A DNA stretch of 64,000 bases, taken from an uncultured bacterium (GTDB taxonomy: Bacteria > Cyanobacteriota > Vampirovibrionia > Gastranaerophilales > Gastranaerophilaceae). Positions 1 through 9,685 of this stretch are shown here, piece after piece. Under the pieces are notes generated by a model. That model did no database searches, was not told where the DNA came from, and worked only from the letters and a program-made list of their open reading frames with translations. The stretch lies in assembly GCA_949285255.1 (NCBI GenBank), contig CASDXV010000011.1:48652-112651 (forward strand), written 5' to 3'. The stretch's first letter is position 1. Each line of letters begins with the position of its first letter. Both the position numbers and the translations under genes were made by a program.

Positions 1-1767
1 GGGTATGAGTTGTATCTTAAGATGGTTATAAGATACTCAAAAACAACAGGCATGAGTATTTCTGATTTAATTGCAGAATTTAATAAGAAAAATATAGAAT
101 TTTCAGACTTCATTATTTTAAAAGTAGTTTCTCTTATACCAAATGTTTATTTTGAATTTTTAAAAAACTTAAGTGCGCTCAATCACAGCGTGAGTGTTGA
201 TTTTATAAAATACTACAACTTAGGCGATATAAAGCAGATTGACTATCTTGAGCGTAATTTGCTCATCTCAAGATTTGACAACGATATAATCCTTAGAAAC
301 TACTTTAAACAGTATTTTCTAAATTTACTTTCTATTCAGGAAAAATATTATATATTTTCACGCTTTGTTGATATTTACGAAGAAGAACTCTCAAAAAGCC
401 CGCGTGACAGGCTTTTAAGACTTTCTCGAGAAAGTATAAGAAAACAAATAGAAATGATAAAAGAAAATATCCCTAAACTTGGCACAAGCGCAAGTATTAA
501 ACAAAACAACTTTTCATACATTTCTCTTGCTCAGGGTGGCGCTAACCCTTGGTTTGATAAAAAAGAAATGGACAAAAAACAAAAATATCTTGATAAAAAA
601 AGAGAACTGCAAAACAAAAAACCCTCTGCAAAAAGAGAGCCTCTAAGTCAGGAAGATGCGCTTATTTTAAAAGAATACAGAAGAAAAAAACTCGAGCAGG
701 AACAAGAATATGAATCAAGAGAAGAAACTGTAGAAAACTTTGTACTTGAATTTAGAAAAGCGGATGAACTTGAGCAAAACTATCACTACAGAGAAGCAAA
801 TGAGATTTTATACAGACTGAAAAATAAAGCGCAAGATGAAGAAACAAAAATAGAAATCCTTGAGCACCTTGCTCACAACAGTGAAAAATTGAACAACTTT
901 GAGCATGCTCTTGATTATTACACTCAAATTGGCAGTTTGCATCTTTTAAGAGGCGATTATGAAAAATATTTCAGGACTATACTTGAAATAGCCGTGTTGT
1001 ACAAAAACCTATACAGATTCTCAAGCGCCAAAGAAGAGTATTTAAAAATAGTAAACACCGATAAACCCGTCGCAGATGATATAATATCAAGTGCGTATAG
1101 CGGACTGGGGGATATTTGCGAGAGTGAAAACTCAATCTCTCAAGCACTAAAGTATTACAGATTGGCGTCAGATTATTCTAACCCTCAAAATATCGTTGCA
1201 AATGCTGAAATATTCTACAAAACAGCTATTTTATATGATGATATTCAAGACTTTGACAGCGCCATTGAATTTTATCTAAAAAACATAGACACAAGCAAAG
1301 ACACAACGAAAAACAGATGGCTTTCTCAGTGTTATGTAAATTTAGGACTAATCTATTCTTACAAAAATGAAACCGATGAGGCTAAAAAGTATATAGAACT
1401 TGCGCTTGAAACGGACAGAAACGACAAAAACCCATCAGGCATTTACTTTGCCGCAAGAGAATTATCCAAAATATATGAAACTGAAAACATTGAAATTGCT
1501 ATTGAATATTTAAAAGAAGCCCTAAACTGTGCAAAAGATATGCATGATGAGTTTAAAGAAGCTTTTGCCTACCTTGAGCTTGGGGATTTATATTATAATT
1601 TTAATCAGGATGAACTTGCGCTTATAAGCTTTTTTGAAGCAAAAAAAGCCCTTGGCGAAAACATCCTTGAAGAAAACGAGCAAATCATTAACCAGAGAAT
1701 TGATGACATGAAAATAAAAATGCTCCCCGTAGAGTTTGAGAGAATTGAGTCACAATATGCTGAATGA
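1..1767 (+). CDS. TPR-repeat protein, 5' end outside the window
   Basis: The reading frame is open from base 1, so the true start probably lies upstream; the first in-window start codon is a TTG at 10. The visible protein has an N-terminal mixed region (about 1-150), a charged Lys/Glu-rich linker (about 180-250) and then a run of helical pairs typical of tetratricopeptide repeats to about residue 560. TPR arrays bind other proteins; no catalytic motif or signal peptide is visible and the partner is unknown. Its stop overlaps the start of rsmG, which suggests co-transcription. Confidence 0.75.
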   Translation, partial: GYELYLKMVIRYSKTTGMSISDLIAEFNKKNIEFSDFIILKVVSLIPNVYFEFLKNLSALNHSVSVDFIKYYNLGDIKQIDYLERNLLISRFDNDIILRNYFKQYFLNLLSIQEKYYIFSRFVDIYEEELSKSPRDRLLRLSRESIRKQIEMIKENIPKLGTSASIKQNNFSYISLAQGGANPWFDKKEMDKKQKYLDKKRELQNKKPSAKREPLSQEDALILKEYRRKKLEQEQEYESREETVENFVLEFRKADELEQNYHYREANEILYRLKNKAQDEETKIEILEHLAHNSEKLNNFEHALDYYTQIGSLHLLRGDYEKYFRTILEIAVLYKNLYRFSSAKEEYLKIVNTDKPVADDIISSAYSGLGDICESENSISQALKYYRLASDYSNPQNIVANAEIFYKTAILYDDIQDFDSAIEFYLKNIDTSKDTTKNRWLSQCYVNLGLIYSYKNETDEAKKYIELALETDRNDKNPSGIYFAARELSKIYETENIEIAIEYLKEALNCAKDMHDEFKEAFAYLELGDLYYNFNQDELALISFFEAKKALGENILEENEQIINQRIDDMKIKMLPVEFERIESQYAE

Positions 1768-2386
1768 GAAAAACCTTGAGATTTTAAAAGAAGAATTTAA
1801 TCTGATACCTGACAAAAAAACAATTGAGAGGGTTAATCTTTGGCACAAAATGTTTCTTGAATATAATTCTCATACAAATTTAATGAGCAAAAATGATACT
1901 CAAAAACTTTTTGAAAAGCATGTTTTTGATTCGCTTGCAATTTTAAAATGGAGAGATTTTGACCCTCAAAAAAAACGAAAAATCCTTGACGCAGGTACAG
2001 GCGGCGGGTTTCCATCGGTTATTTTAGCGCTTTTTTTCCCTGAGCTTGAAATTGTTGCAAACGATTCAAGGATGAAAAAAATAAATTTTATAATTGATAT
2101 TAAAGACAAATTAAATGTCGAAAACCTTAAAATATCATATTCAAGAATTGAAGACCTTGAGCCGCTTAACTGCGACATTGTAATATCTCGCGCGGTAGGT
2201 ACGATAAAAAATGTCCTAAGACTTACAAAAAAACACATTAAAGAGGGCGGATACTTTATTATTTACAAATCAAAAACTCTTGAGAGCGAACTTTGTGAGG
2301 TTAATAACATTGAAGCTGAGATTGTAAATTATAAATTGCCTCTAAAAGAAGATTTTGAAAGACATTTAGCGATAATTAAAATGTAA
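1757..2386 (+). CDS. rsmG: 16S rRNA (guanine-527-N7)-methyltransferase RsmG
   Basis: SAM-dependent enzyme that methylates G527 of 16S rRNA in the 530 loop. The protein has the family hallmarks: an N-terminal helical cap (KVNLW-like RVNLWHKMFLEYNSHTNL), a FEKHVFDSL segment, and a Rossmann glycine motif (DAGTGGGFPSV) followed by an ISRAVG segment. About 209 residues is normal for GidB/RsmG. I prefer the ATG at 1757, which overlaps the end of the TPR gene by 11 bases; a TTG at 1736 is the alternative. Translational coupling with the upstream gene is likely because no good ribosome site is present. Confidence 0.93.
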   Translation: MLNEKNLEILKEEFNLIPDKKTIERVNLWHKMFLEYNSHTNLMSKNDTQKLFEKHVFDSLAILKWRDFDPQKKRKILDAGTGGGFPSVILALFFPELEIVANDSRMKKINFIIDIKDKLNVENLKISYSRIEDLEPLNCDIVISRAVGTIKNVLRLTKKHIKEGGYFIIYKSKTLESELCEVNNIEAEIVNYKLPLKEDFERHLAIIKM

Positions 2387-2440
2387 ATTTTTTCTCCAAT
2401 GGAACTAATACAAAAGTCTTGCGTCATCTAATCCATAAAG

Positions 2441-3412
2441 ATGATAAAAGTTAGAGGAGTTAATATTTTGGGTATTAACATTTGTGAGCAAAAAGAAGAT
2501 TTAATACTGGATAACATTTTAATTGAAGATGACAACGAAGAAAAAGAAGAAATAAAAACATTTTCTACAATTGCAAATAAGGATGAGATTTTGCAAATGT
2601 ATTTAAAAGACATAGGGAGAATAAAACTGCTTAACAAAAACTCTGAAATGGCGCTTGGCAGAACAATTAAAGAAGGCAGCAGAAAAGAAGCGCAAATAGC
2701 AAAAAAGAAACTTGTGCAGGCAAATCTAAGACTTGTCGTATCTATTGCAAAAAAATACACAGGTCAGGGAATACTCTTTATGGATTTAGTTCAAGAAGGG
2801 TCTTTAGGTCTTATAAAAGCAGCACAAAGATTTGACTACACAAAGGGTTTTAAGTTTTCAACTTATGCAACTTGGTGGATTAAACAAACGATAATCCGCG
2901 CTATTGCTAATTCTTCACGCTCTATCAGAATCCCTGTACATATGAGCGACAAAATAAGAATGCTTAAAAAAGCAATGGTTAAACTAAATGTAGATAGCGG
3001 CAGAGAGCCCACGGATTATGAGCTTAGCGACTATTTAAAAATGGATGAAAAAAAGATAAAAACAATTAAAAAAGCCATGATAAAAGAACCCGTGAGCCTT
3101 GATACTCCTGTGGCTCAAGACTTATGCCTTGAAGATTACATAGCCGATTGCGAAAGTAAAATGCCTGAAATAAATACGGAGAAAGAATTTTTAAACAAAG
3201 ATATCATAGGAATTTTAGACATTTTAAACCGCAAAGAGAGATTTATTTTAATAAACCGTTTTGGTTTAGGGGGGCGTAAAACAAAGACTCTTGAAGAGTT
3301 GGGGAAGATTTTAGGATTTTCTAAAGAAAGAATAAGGCAAATTGAATGTGAAGCGCTAAAGAAACTAAGACGCTCTCAGGAGGCAAAAAGTCTTAAAGAT
3401 TACTTAACTTAG
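2441..3412 (+). CDS. RNA polymerase sigma-70 factor, RpoD/SigA family (group 1 or 2)
   Basis: Sigma factor that directs core RNA polymerase to -10/-35 promoters. Visible regions in order: 1.2 ([12 protein letters not shown]), 2.1-2.4 ([43 protein letters not shown]), 3.0 (RIPVHM) and 4.2 ([12 protein letters not shown] helix-turn-helix). There is no region 1.1 and only about 50 residues before region 1.2, a short architecture common in cyanobacterial sigma factors. The ATG at 2441 lacks a ribosome site, but AGGAG at 2455-2459 sits 8 nt before an in-frame TTG at 2468, which may be the real start. Whether this is the primary or an alternative sigma cannot be told here. Confidence 0.93.
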   Translation: MIKVRGVNILGINICEQKEDLILDNILIEDDNEEKEEIKTFSTIANKDEILQMYLKDIGRIKLLNKNSEMALGRTIKEGSRKEAQIAKKKLVQANLRLVVSIAKKYTGQGILFMDLVQEGSLGLIKAAQRFDYTKGFKFSTYATWWIKQTIIRAIANSSRSIRIPVHMSDKIRMLKKAMVKLNVDSGREPTDYELSDYLKMDEKKIKTIKKAMIKEPVSLDTPVAQDLCLEDYIADCESKMPEINTEKEFLNKDIIGILDILNRKERFILINRFGLGGRKTKTLEELGKILGFSKERIRQIECEALKKLRRSQEAKSLKDYLT

Positions 3413-3450
3413 CAATACACAAGTATAAAACATATGCTACAATTAGCTAG

Positions 3451-4236
3451 GTGATGGAAAATCTTATTGAAATAAAAAACTTATATAAAACTTACAGCGA
3501 TGACACGGGTTTCTTTAGTGCAAAAAAAGAGCCCGTGCATGCACTTAAAGGTATTAACCTTGAAATTAAAAAGGGAGAAATTTTAGCTCTTGTGGGAGAA
3601 TCAGGCTGCGGCAAGTCTACTCTTGGCAACTGCATTTTAAAACTTCTTGATGTTACATCCGGAGAGATTTTATTTGAGGGCGAAAATATTATAAACTACG
3701 ACAAAAAACAGACAAAAGCCTTTAGAAAACAAGCGCAGATGATTTTTCAAAACCCTTATTCAAGTCTGAATCCTAAAATGAAAATAAAAGAAATTCTTGA
3801 AGAGCCCCTTAAAATCCACGGCATTAAAAATAAAAAAGAAACAGTTTATGAAACAATTAAACTTTGCGGTCTAAATCAAAACGACTTAAAAAAATACCCT
3901 CATGAGTTCTCAGGCGGTCAAAGGCAAAGAATTGCAATAGCCAGAGCCCTTGTTCTAAAGCCTAAGTTCATTGTAGCGGATGAACCTATTTCAGCGCTTG
4001 ACGTGAGTATAGCAGCGCAGATTATTAACCTTTTAATAGAATTAAAAAATAAACTGGATTTGACTTTTTTATTTATTTCTCATGACCTAAATATTGTAAA
4101 ATACATAAGCGAGCGCACTGCAGTACTTAACAAGGGCACAATTGTTGAGATAGGTTCAACAGATGAAATATTCAAAAACCCTAAAGACGACTATACAAAA
4201 CTGCTCTTAAATTCAATACCGAAGGTGGATTTTTAA
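3451..4236 (+). CDS. Oligopeptide/dipeptide-type ABC transporter ATPase (OppF/DppF-like)
   Basis: ATP-binding subunit of a peptide/nickel importer. Walker A GESGCGKST, Q-loop FQNPYSSLNP, signature SGGQRQR, Walker B FIVADEPISALD and the H-loop ISHD are all intact. The NPYSSLNP stretch is typical of OppF/DppF. It stands alone: no permease, OppD or binding protein lies beside it, so partners must be elsewhere. A TACAAT box ends 7 nt before the GTG at 3451 and no Shine-Dalgarno is present, so the mRNA may be leaderless; ATG 3454 is the alternative start. Its stop abuts the stop of convergent queE. Confidence 0.9.
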   Translation: MMENLIEIKNLYKTYSDDTGFFSAKKEPVHALKGINLEIKKGEILALVGESGCGKSTLGNCILKLLDVTSGEILFEGENIINYDKKQTKAFRKQAQMIFQNPYSSLNPKMKIKEILEEPLKIHGIKNKKETVYETIKLCGLNQNDLKKYPHEFSGGQRQRIAIARALVLKPKFIVADEPISALDVSIAAQIINLLIELKNKLDLTFLFISHDLNIVKYISERTAVLNKGTIVEIGSTDEIFKNPKDDYTKLLLNSIPKVDF

Positions 4237-4908
4237 CTATCTTATATCTAAAAATTTATGCATCTGGGCTATCAGCCTTGTGTTTTTGTATTTTTTATAG
4301 AACTTTTCAAAAATTTCATAAGGATAAAAGTCCTTGCTTATTGGCATTTTTGGCTGCAAGACAAGTAAAATGCCGTATTTTTTTGCAAAAGATACAGCCT
4401 GTTCAATTTCTTCATCCAAAATGTTTTCATCAAAAATTATTTTTGCAAAAACTTCTTTTTTCTGCGCCACAAGCATAAAATCATCAAAAGTAATTAAGCT
4501 AAAATCCTGTCCTGTAGCGCTTTTTAGCTTTATATCAGTTGCTATAATATCAACATAGTCAATGATTTTTTCTAATCCCTCAGGATGTGTTCCGTTAGTT
4601 TCAAGGTAGATTTTTTTATTCAGCCTGTTTTTATATCTTTTTAAAAACTCGCACAAAAAATCAGCCTCTAAAAGCGGCTCTCCGCCTGTAAAACTAACAA
4701 CATTAGCGTCATAGGATTTCAGTTCTTCAAAAAATTCTTCGTAGTTGTATTCTTTTGAATTTTCATCACATCTAAAATCAGTATCACAATAGCTGCAATT
4801 CAGGTTGCACTTTGTTGTTCTTACAAAAAGGTGTTTTTCTCCAATATAGGGGCCTTCTCCCTGAATTGAGATAAAAATTTCTTTTATCTTTATTTTTTTA
4901 TTATCCAT
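4237..4908 (-). CDS. queE: 7-carboxy-7-deazaguanine synthase QueE
   Basis: Radical SAM enzyme that contracts 6-carboxytetrahydropterin to 7-carboxy-7-deazaguanine on the queuosine pathway. The N-terminal SIQGEGPYIG segment and the CNLNCSYCDTD cluster motif (CxxxCxxC) bind substrate and the 4Fe-4S cluster; TGGEPLL is the SAM-contacting GGE motif. A length of 223 residues fits the family. The start overlaps the 3' end of the upstream DnaJ-like gene by 8 bases, implying one transcript. Other queuosine genes are not in the window. Confidence 0.93.
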   Translation of the reverse strand: MDNKKIKIKEIFISIQGEGPYIGEKHLFVRTTKCNLNCSYCDTDFRCDENSKEYNYEEFFEELKSYDANVVSFTGGEPLLEADFLCEFLKRYKNRLNKKIYLETNGTHPEGLEKIIDYVDIIATDIKLKSATGQDFSLITFDDFMLVAQKKEVFAKIIFDENILDEEIEQAVSFAKKYGILLVLQPKMPISKDFYPYEIFEKFYKKYKNTRLIAQMHKFLDIR

Positions 4909-5893
4909 ATTTTCTGATGTCTTCTCTTAAATCACCCTTGTTAATATCTGAAATCTCACGATAGAGCTCAACTTCTTTATCTCCCAATTGAGGCAAAATG
5001 TCAATTACAACTTTTACCATAAGAGGGTCGCGAGTGTTTGTTTGAGCATTTAAAAAACCGCTCTCCATAAGCTTAAAGACAGTATTAGTCCTTGTTTTTG
5101 GAGGGATTTTTAAAATTTTTGTACCGTTATCGGGTATAGGGATTCTTATCTGCGCACCAAGTACAGCCTCATAGGGGCTTATGGGCACTTCAATAAAAGC
5201 AAGCCCGTCAAGACTTTTAAAAGCTGCGTTTTTTTCAACATGAACTACAAGGTACAAATCTCCGTTTTTACCGCCGAATTTGCCCTCTTCGCCCTCGTTT
5301 TTAACCCTTATTTTAATACCGTCACGAACATTAGGGGGGATTTTTACGTTTATTTTTTTATACTGAGTTTTCTCACCCTTACCGTCGCAAAAAGTACACT
5401 TTGAGCCGTTTATAAACTTGGAACCAAAGCATTTTGGGCATTTTTCACTTGTTAAAATATTTACTTTCCTGCTTGTACCGGATATTGCTTCAGAGCTTGT
5501 GATATTAATGTGGGTTATAATATCCTGACCGTTAATTTTTTTAGGGGTTTTTTGCGGTTTTTCTTTTTTCTTGTTTTTAAAATAAGCATAAAAACTGCTT
5601 GTAAAATCTTCGTATGTTTTTTTCTCTTCTTTTTTTTCAAAAGAGCTGTAAGTTTCTTTTGTTTTATATTCTTTCTTTTTTTGGTTAAAACCGTATGCAA
5701 AATCGTACTGAGAGCGCATAGCATCATCAAGCAGAGTTTTTGCCGCAAGGTTTACCTGCTTAAATAAAATCTCAGCTTCAAGGGTATGATTTACATCGGG
5801 GTGATATTTTCTTGCTTTGGCGCGAAAAGCGGATTTTATTTCATCCCTTGTAGCTTCGGGGGAAATTTCTAAAATATCGTAGTAATTTTTCAT
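4901..5893 (-). CDS. DnaJ/CbpA-like Hsp40 co-chaperone with a reduced zinc module
   Basis: J-domain co-chaperone for DnaK. The J domain (residues 1-70) carries the HPD motif in KYHPDVN. After a Lys-rich linker comes a shortened zinc region with only two CxxCxG-type repeats (CPKCFGSK and CTFCDGKGE) instead of the four in canonical DnaJ, then the C-terminal substrate-binding beta domains (ISPYEAVLGAQIRIPIP). I start at ATG 5893 so the protein begins directly with the J domain; an upstream TTG/ATG at 5938 would add 15 residues without family similarity. No dnaK or grpE is nearby, so it is probably a secondary Hsp40 rather than the main DnaJ. Confidence 0.88.
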   Translation of the reverse strand: MKNYYDILEISPEATRDEIKSAFRAKARKYHPDVNHTLEAEILFKQVNLAAKTLLDDAMRSQYDFAYGFNQKKKEYKTKETYSSFEKKEEKKTYEDFTSSFYAYFKNKKKEKPQKTPKKINGQDIITHINITSSEAISGTSRKVNILTSEKCPKCFGSKFINGSKCTFCDGKGEKTQYKKINVKIPPNVRDGIKIRVKNEGEEGKFGGKNGDLYLVVHVEKNAAFKSLDGLAFIEVPISPYEAVLGAQIRIPIPDNGTKILKIPPKTRTNTVFKLMESGFLNAQTNTRDPLMVKVVIDILPQLGDKEVELYREISDINKGDLREDIRKYG

Positions 5894-5949
5894 TTGATAT
5901 GATTTTAAGGAAATTTTAAAAAAAATCCAATAGTACAACTTAACAAATT

Positions 5950-5980
5950 AAAACCGCCTGTCATATTAAACGGCGGTTTT
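5950..5980 (-). terminator. Rho-independent terminator
   Basis: AAAACCGCC and GGCGGTTTT form a 9-bp stem around a 13-nt loop, just past the stop of the minus-strand nucleotidyltransferase gene. The stem is symmetrical enough to work in both directions. Confidence 0.85.
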
Positions 5981-6010
5981 AATTTATATATCAGCATATC
6001 AATTGCTTAA

Positions 6011-8131
6011 CTATACTGATTTTTCATTAACAGTAATAGCATCGGCAAAGTAATCAATGATTTTCGGGTCAACTTTTACCGCACGTTCAGTTGCCATTAC
6101 CTGACCATTAATATCATATTTACTTTCAACTCTATCTTTTAATTCAGGAGATGTTGCAACAAGACCTGTTTGAGTATTTACGCATTTTAGAACATTGGCT
6201 CTTTCGAAATCTTCCAATTCAAAATCACCTGAAGCAATCTGCATTGTAGTATGGTACAGTTGGTTCAAGCTGCCGCAATCAGCCCAAGGCTCATCTGTAG
6301 GAACTGCAACAATTTTTTGGTCTCCCAAGAGATTTTTTGCAAATAAAATCTCATCCATTGGAATATTTGATTCATTTGTATTAACAATTGAGGCAATTTC
6401 TTTTCTTATGGTAAACGGGTCATCATTTTGTGTCAGTGACATCAAAATAGGAGTTAAGCATTTAGACCAATCTCTTGGTTCCTTACCTTTGCCCGCAGGG
6501 AAATAAGGAGAAAGAATTTCAAGTGCTTTGAATGCTTCTTTGCTCACTGCAAACTGGAATGTATTTACCATACATTTACCCTCAGGTGAAATAAGGTCTT
6601 TGGAAGGATTTTTCGGTTTTTCAACAAACTGTAGTATCTCATTATTTTCACCAAGTTTCATAATACCAAAATTTTTTGCCAAAGACGGGTCAACTTCTTT
6701 TGCTATCATAACCATAGCAGCTTCCCCCGAATCAATAAGTTCTTTTGTTTTGACCATAGCATCAGTAACTCTGGAAATCGGGTCATTTGGCAAAATTAAC
6801 AAGTTTTCTCTGCCTGAGCGTTTCATCTTGTTATACATATCAATTGTAAAACCGCCGTTACCTTTGTTAACCCCTGATTTGTTTAAGTAAAATTTAACAT
6901 TTTTGCCTACTCCAAATACACCTTTTGAACAATCCAAAAGTCCTGCATTGTGAAGTGTAATAAATGTTGTTTCCATAGGAGTTAAACCTGTGGGGGTTCT
7001 GAACACACCCTTAGTAGATTGTGCACCATGTTCAATTTTTTCTTTATCCTTACCGTGAAAAATACCATCAGAAGAGGCATTTGTATATTCTGCACGTGAA
7101 CCAAAACCGCCTGCAAGCATTGCTATCTGTGTTTTATCGGCATCTGGTGCAGCAACAAAAGTATCAAGAACTATCTCTCCATTGTTAATTTTTTCTTCAA
7201 ATTCTACAATACTTTGAATAATTTCCGGAACAAAACGACCGTTTTCCATACCTATTACAATTTCAGTACCCTTACCCACAGAAGCTTCCGGATGTCTTTC
7301 ACGCACTTCTTGTGGTTGTGCTACAAACGGCACAAAGACATTTGCACCTTTTCTGGCATTAACTACAAGTGTTCCGTCAAGAGTATCTTTTTTAACTATT
7401 TTACCGGTATCTGTCATAAGAATATATCTGTCTACGGGGTTAGAAGCAGAATTATCCTCAACTACAGACATTAAGTTGCCTTTTGTGTTCAGTATATAAG
7501 CAAGCTCTTTCATAGGTTCAGATAATTTTGAATCCGGAGTTAATAAGACTCTGATATTTTGCTTCAATGGCAAAGATAAATCAGCACGCATTTTTCTAAC
7601 CGGTTTTGGCTGGCGAACAGCCATTTCGTACAAGAAATCTTCTCCGGCATTTTTAATTTGAGTTCTTGCAATAGTTTCATACGGAACAGTTTTTTCATAC
7701 ACATAATATCTTCCGGTAGAATTGTACTGCTGCTCATGTTTTTCTTTTCTGTCTTCATTTGAAACCACAATGTTTGTTTTAACCGCATCTTCATATTTAG
7801 GTAAAGAATCATGCAGTTCTTCAATGATTTCAGAAACATTTGCCCTGCTTCCTGTCATTTCACCTTTTATACCTGCAGCAGGGTCATCACAAGTAACAAC
7901 TTGCATGTTAAATTTATCAAATACTTCATTTAAAGAAAGACCGCCTGTAAAATTAACTGTTTTTGCAGTTTGAATACCGTTTAGTGCTTGATAAGCGCTA
8001 GCTAGTTTTGCAGCTTGGGTTTTTGAACCTTCAAAATTTACACTTTGTGCTTTTGCAGGTGTAACTGCAACATTTGAACGTAGTGCCTGATTTTTAACAT
8101 TTACAGGACTTAAACTGACTTTGTTTATCAT
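6011..8131 (-). CDS. Sugar-phosphate nucleotidyltransferase-like protein with large lineage-specific N-terminal region
   Basis: A nucleotidyltransferase domain begins near residue 330 (MLAGGFGSRAEY, the LxGGxGxR nucleotide-binding loop), followed by a TPMETTFITLHNAGL segment, LILPNDPIS and VEKPKNPS, all as in GlmU/GalU-like sugar pyrophosphorylases. The first 320 residues match nothing I recognise and carry two short motifs, VNFEG (31-35) and VNFTG (59-63), also seen near the N-termini of other proteins in this window. A ribosome site AAAGGA precedes the ATG. Likely product is an NDP-sugar, but the sugar cannot be inferred; 706 residues is about twice a simple pyrophosphorylase. Confidence 0.8.
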   Translation of the reverse strand: MINKVSLSPVNVKNQALRSNVAVTPAKAQSVNFEGSKTQAAKLASAYQALNGIQTAKTVNFTGGLSLNEVFDKFNMQVVTCDDPAAGIKGEMTGSRANVSEIIEELHDSLPKYEDAVKTNIVVSNEDRKEKHEQQYNSTGRYYVYEKTVPYETIARTQIKNAGEDFLYEMAVRQPKPVRKMRADLSLPLKQNIRVLLTPDSKLSEPMKELAYILNTKGNLMSVVEDNSASNPVDRYILMTDTGKIVKKDTLDGTLVVNARKGANVFVPFVAQPQEVRERHPEASVGKGTEIVIGMENGRFVPEIIQSIVEFEEKINNGEIVLDTFVAAPDADKTQIAMLAGGFGSRAEYTNASSDGIFHGKDKEKIEHGAQSTKGVFRTPTGLTPMETTFITLHNAGLLDCSKGVFGVGKNVKFYLNKSGVNKGNGGFTIDMYNKMKRSGRENLLILPNDPISRVTDAMVKTKELIDSGEAAMVMIAKEVDPSLAKNFGIMKLGENNEILQFVEKPKNPSKDLISPEGKCMVNTFQFAVSKEAFKALEILSPYFPAGKGKEPRDWSKCLTPILMSLTQNDDPFTIRKEIASIVNTNESNIPMDEILFAKNLLGDQKIVAVPTDEPWADCGSLNQLYHTTMQIASGDFELEDFERANVLKCVNTQTGLVATSPELKDRVESKYDINGQVMATERAVKVDPKIIDYFADAITVNEKSV

Positions 8132-8256
8132 TAGGATTTCCTTTCGCTATCCTCTCACAACTAACAACTTTTTGCATATTTAAGTATGCATGGTCTTAAC
8201 AACCGTGAAAAAAATATTTTGTTCTTTTTTTCACATAATTTACAAATATTCACAAT

Positions 8257-8922
8257 TTACTTAACAACACCTAAATCGAGAACCCTTTTAAGTTCTGATT
8301 TTATAATACCGTGGATTTCTTCTTTGCTTTTTGTTCCGTCTATTTCAATAAAGCCATATTCTTTTTCAAGTTTTTTATACTCGTCAAGACATCTTTTTTG
8401 ATAAATCTCAAAACTTTTGTAGATATCTGTTGATAAACCTATATCTCTTCCTGATTCAAAATAATCAAGCCCGCCTGAGGCGATAAGTCTTTTTATCAAA
8501 ATATCAGGAGGCATTTTTAAGTAAAACACCAAATCAGGCTCAGGGGCAAATTCGTAAAGTTTTTTTACCCAGTTAATATCATGACCTCTGACTGAATCTC
8601 GAACAAAGGCGGTGTAGACATATCTGTCCAGGAGCACTACAAAGCCTGCTTTAAGAGCAGGGATGATAACATTTTCCAGCCTGTCTGCGTAATCTGCTGC
8701 ATAAAGAAGAGAAAAAGTTGTGGTATTAAGGAGGTTTTTCTCCTTTGCTTCGTTAATAAGACCTGAGATAAGCCTTGAAGTTTTCCACTCGGAAACTACA
8801 CAGCCATAGCTTAAGCCCTCAACAAAGCCTTTTAGCATATTTACCTGTGTGGATTTTCCTGCCCCGTCAGTACCTTCAATAACAACAAGAAGTCCGTCAT
8901 AACCGTGTTTTTTATAAGTCAT
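8257..8922 (-). CDS. Thymidylate kinase-like protein, second of a tandem pair
   Basis: P-loop kinase of the dTMP kinase family, which phosphorylates dTMP to dTDP. GTDGAGKST (17-25) is the Walker A loop; LLDRYVYTAF corresponds to the DRY motif. It overlaps the upstream paralogue by 11 bases and shares long stretches with it, such as IIPALKAGF and DRYVYTAF, so the two arose by tandem duplication. The DRY segment is followed by TAFVRD where bacterial Tmk normally has a Ser-Ser-xx-Ala-Tyr-Gln stretch, so the substrate site is atypical. It could act on dTMP, on another nucleotide, or as a heterodimer with its neighbour. Confidence 0.82.
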   Translation of the reverse strand: MTYKKHGYDGLLVVIEGTDGAGKSTQVNMLKGFVEGLSYGCVVSEWKTSRLISGLINEAKEKNLLNTTTFSLLYAADYADRLENVIIPALKAGFVVLLDRYVYTAFVRDSVRGHDINWVKKLYEFAPEPDLVFYLKMPPDILIKRLIASGGLDYFESGRDIGLSTDIYKSFEIYQKRCLDEYKKLEKEYGFIEIDGTKSKEEIHGIIKSELKRVLDLGVVK

Positions 8923-9607
8923 TTTCGCCCTCTTTTATCTCAATACCTCTTTTTTTGAGCACATCGCACACAAGGCTTCTGAAGTACTTTTGTTTTTGAT
9001 GAATTGTTTCATTGGCGTCGATTTTAATAAGACCGTATTCATCAATCATATTTTTATACTGTTCAATAACTCTGTTTTGAAAAAGCACATAGCTTTTATA
9101 AGGGTTATTTGAAAGCTTTAAGTCCATGCCTGCTTCATAAAACTTCGGCTGACGATTTGTGCAAATTCTCTCAAGTGAAACCTTGGCACTTACATCAAAA
9201 TAAACGCTTAAATCGGGCTTAATTGCAAAACCGTACATGTTTCTGACCCACTTTGGGTCAACTTCACGTGCAACATCACGCGCAAAGGCAGTGTAGACGT
9301 ATCTGTCGGCAAGAACTATAAAACCTGCTTTAAGAGCGGGGATAATGGTACGCTCCAATCTGTCTGCAAAATCTACCGCATGCAAAATGGAAAACGTACG
9401 CCCCGAGAGGAGGTTTTTCTTTTTTGCACGTTTAGTTGTTTGAGAAATTAACTCAGATGAGTTCCACTGAGTCAAAATGACGTCAAGATTTTTTGACTTT
9501 AGCCAGCTGTACAATAAATCAAGCTGAGTACTTTTACCCGAACCGTCAATGCCTTCAACACAAATCAACACACCTTGCAGTTTATGGTCTTTTGAAAATC
9601 TTAACAT
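8912..9607 (-). CDS. Thymidylate kinase-like protein, first of a tandem pair
   Basis: P-loop kinase of the dTMP kinase family with Walker A GIDGSGKST (19-27) and LADRYVYTAFARD in the DRY region. The QWNSSELIS segment matches EWKTSRLIS in the downstream paralogue, and both lack the usual Tmk AYQ stretch. At 231 residues it is close to normal Tmk length. The gene has its own upstream region, then runs into the second copy with an 11-base overlap. Which of the two is the essential dTMP kinase, or whether both are needed, cannot be decided from sequence. Confidence 0.82.
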   Translation of the reverse strand: MLRFSKDHKLQGVLICVEGIDGSGKSTQLDLLYSWLKSKNLDVILTQWNSSELISQTTKRAKKKNLLSGRTFSILHAVDFADRLERTIIPALKAGFIVLADRYVYTAFARDVAREVDPKWVRNMYGFAIKPDLSVYFDVSAKVSLERICTNRQPKFYEAGMDLKLSNNPYKSYVLFQNRVIEQYKNMIDEYGLIKIDANETIHQKQKYFRSLVCDVLKKRGIEIKEGENDL

Positions 9608-9685
9608 TTTCTGCCTTGTTTTTTTTACCGTTTAACAATAATATCTATATAGTAAATCATAAATTGTAAAAGAGAGCAACAAAAA

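Noticed and set aside
8174..8232. Hairpins GCATA/TATGC and GTGAAAAAAA/TTTTTTTCAC
   Set aside because: AT-rich, no T tract at a gene end; too weak to call a terminator.
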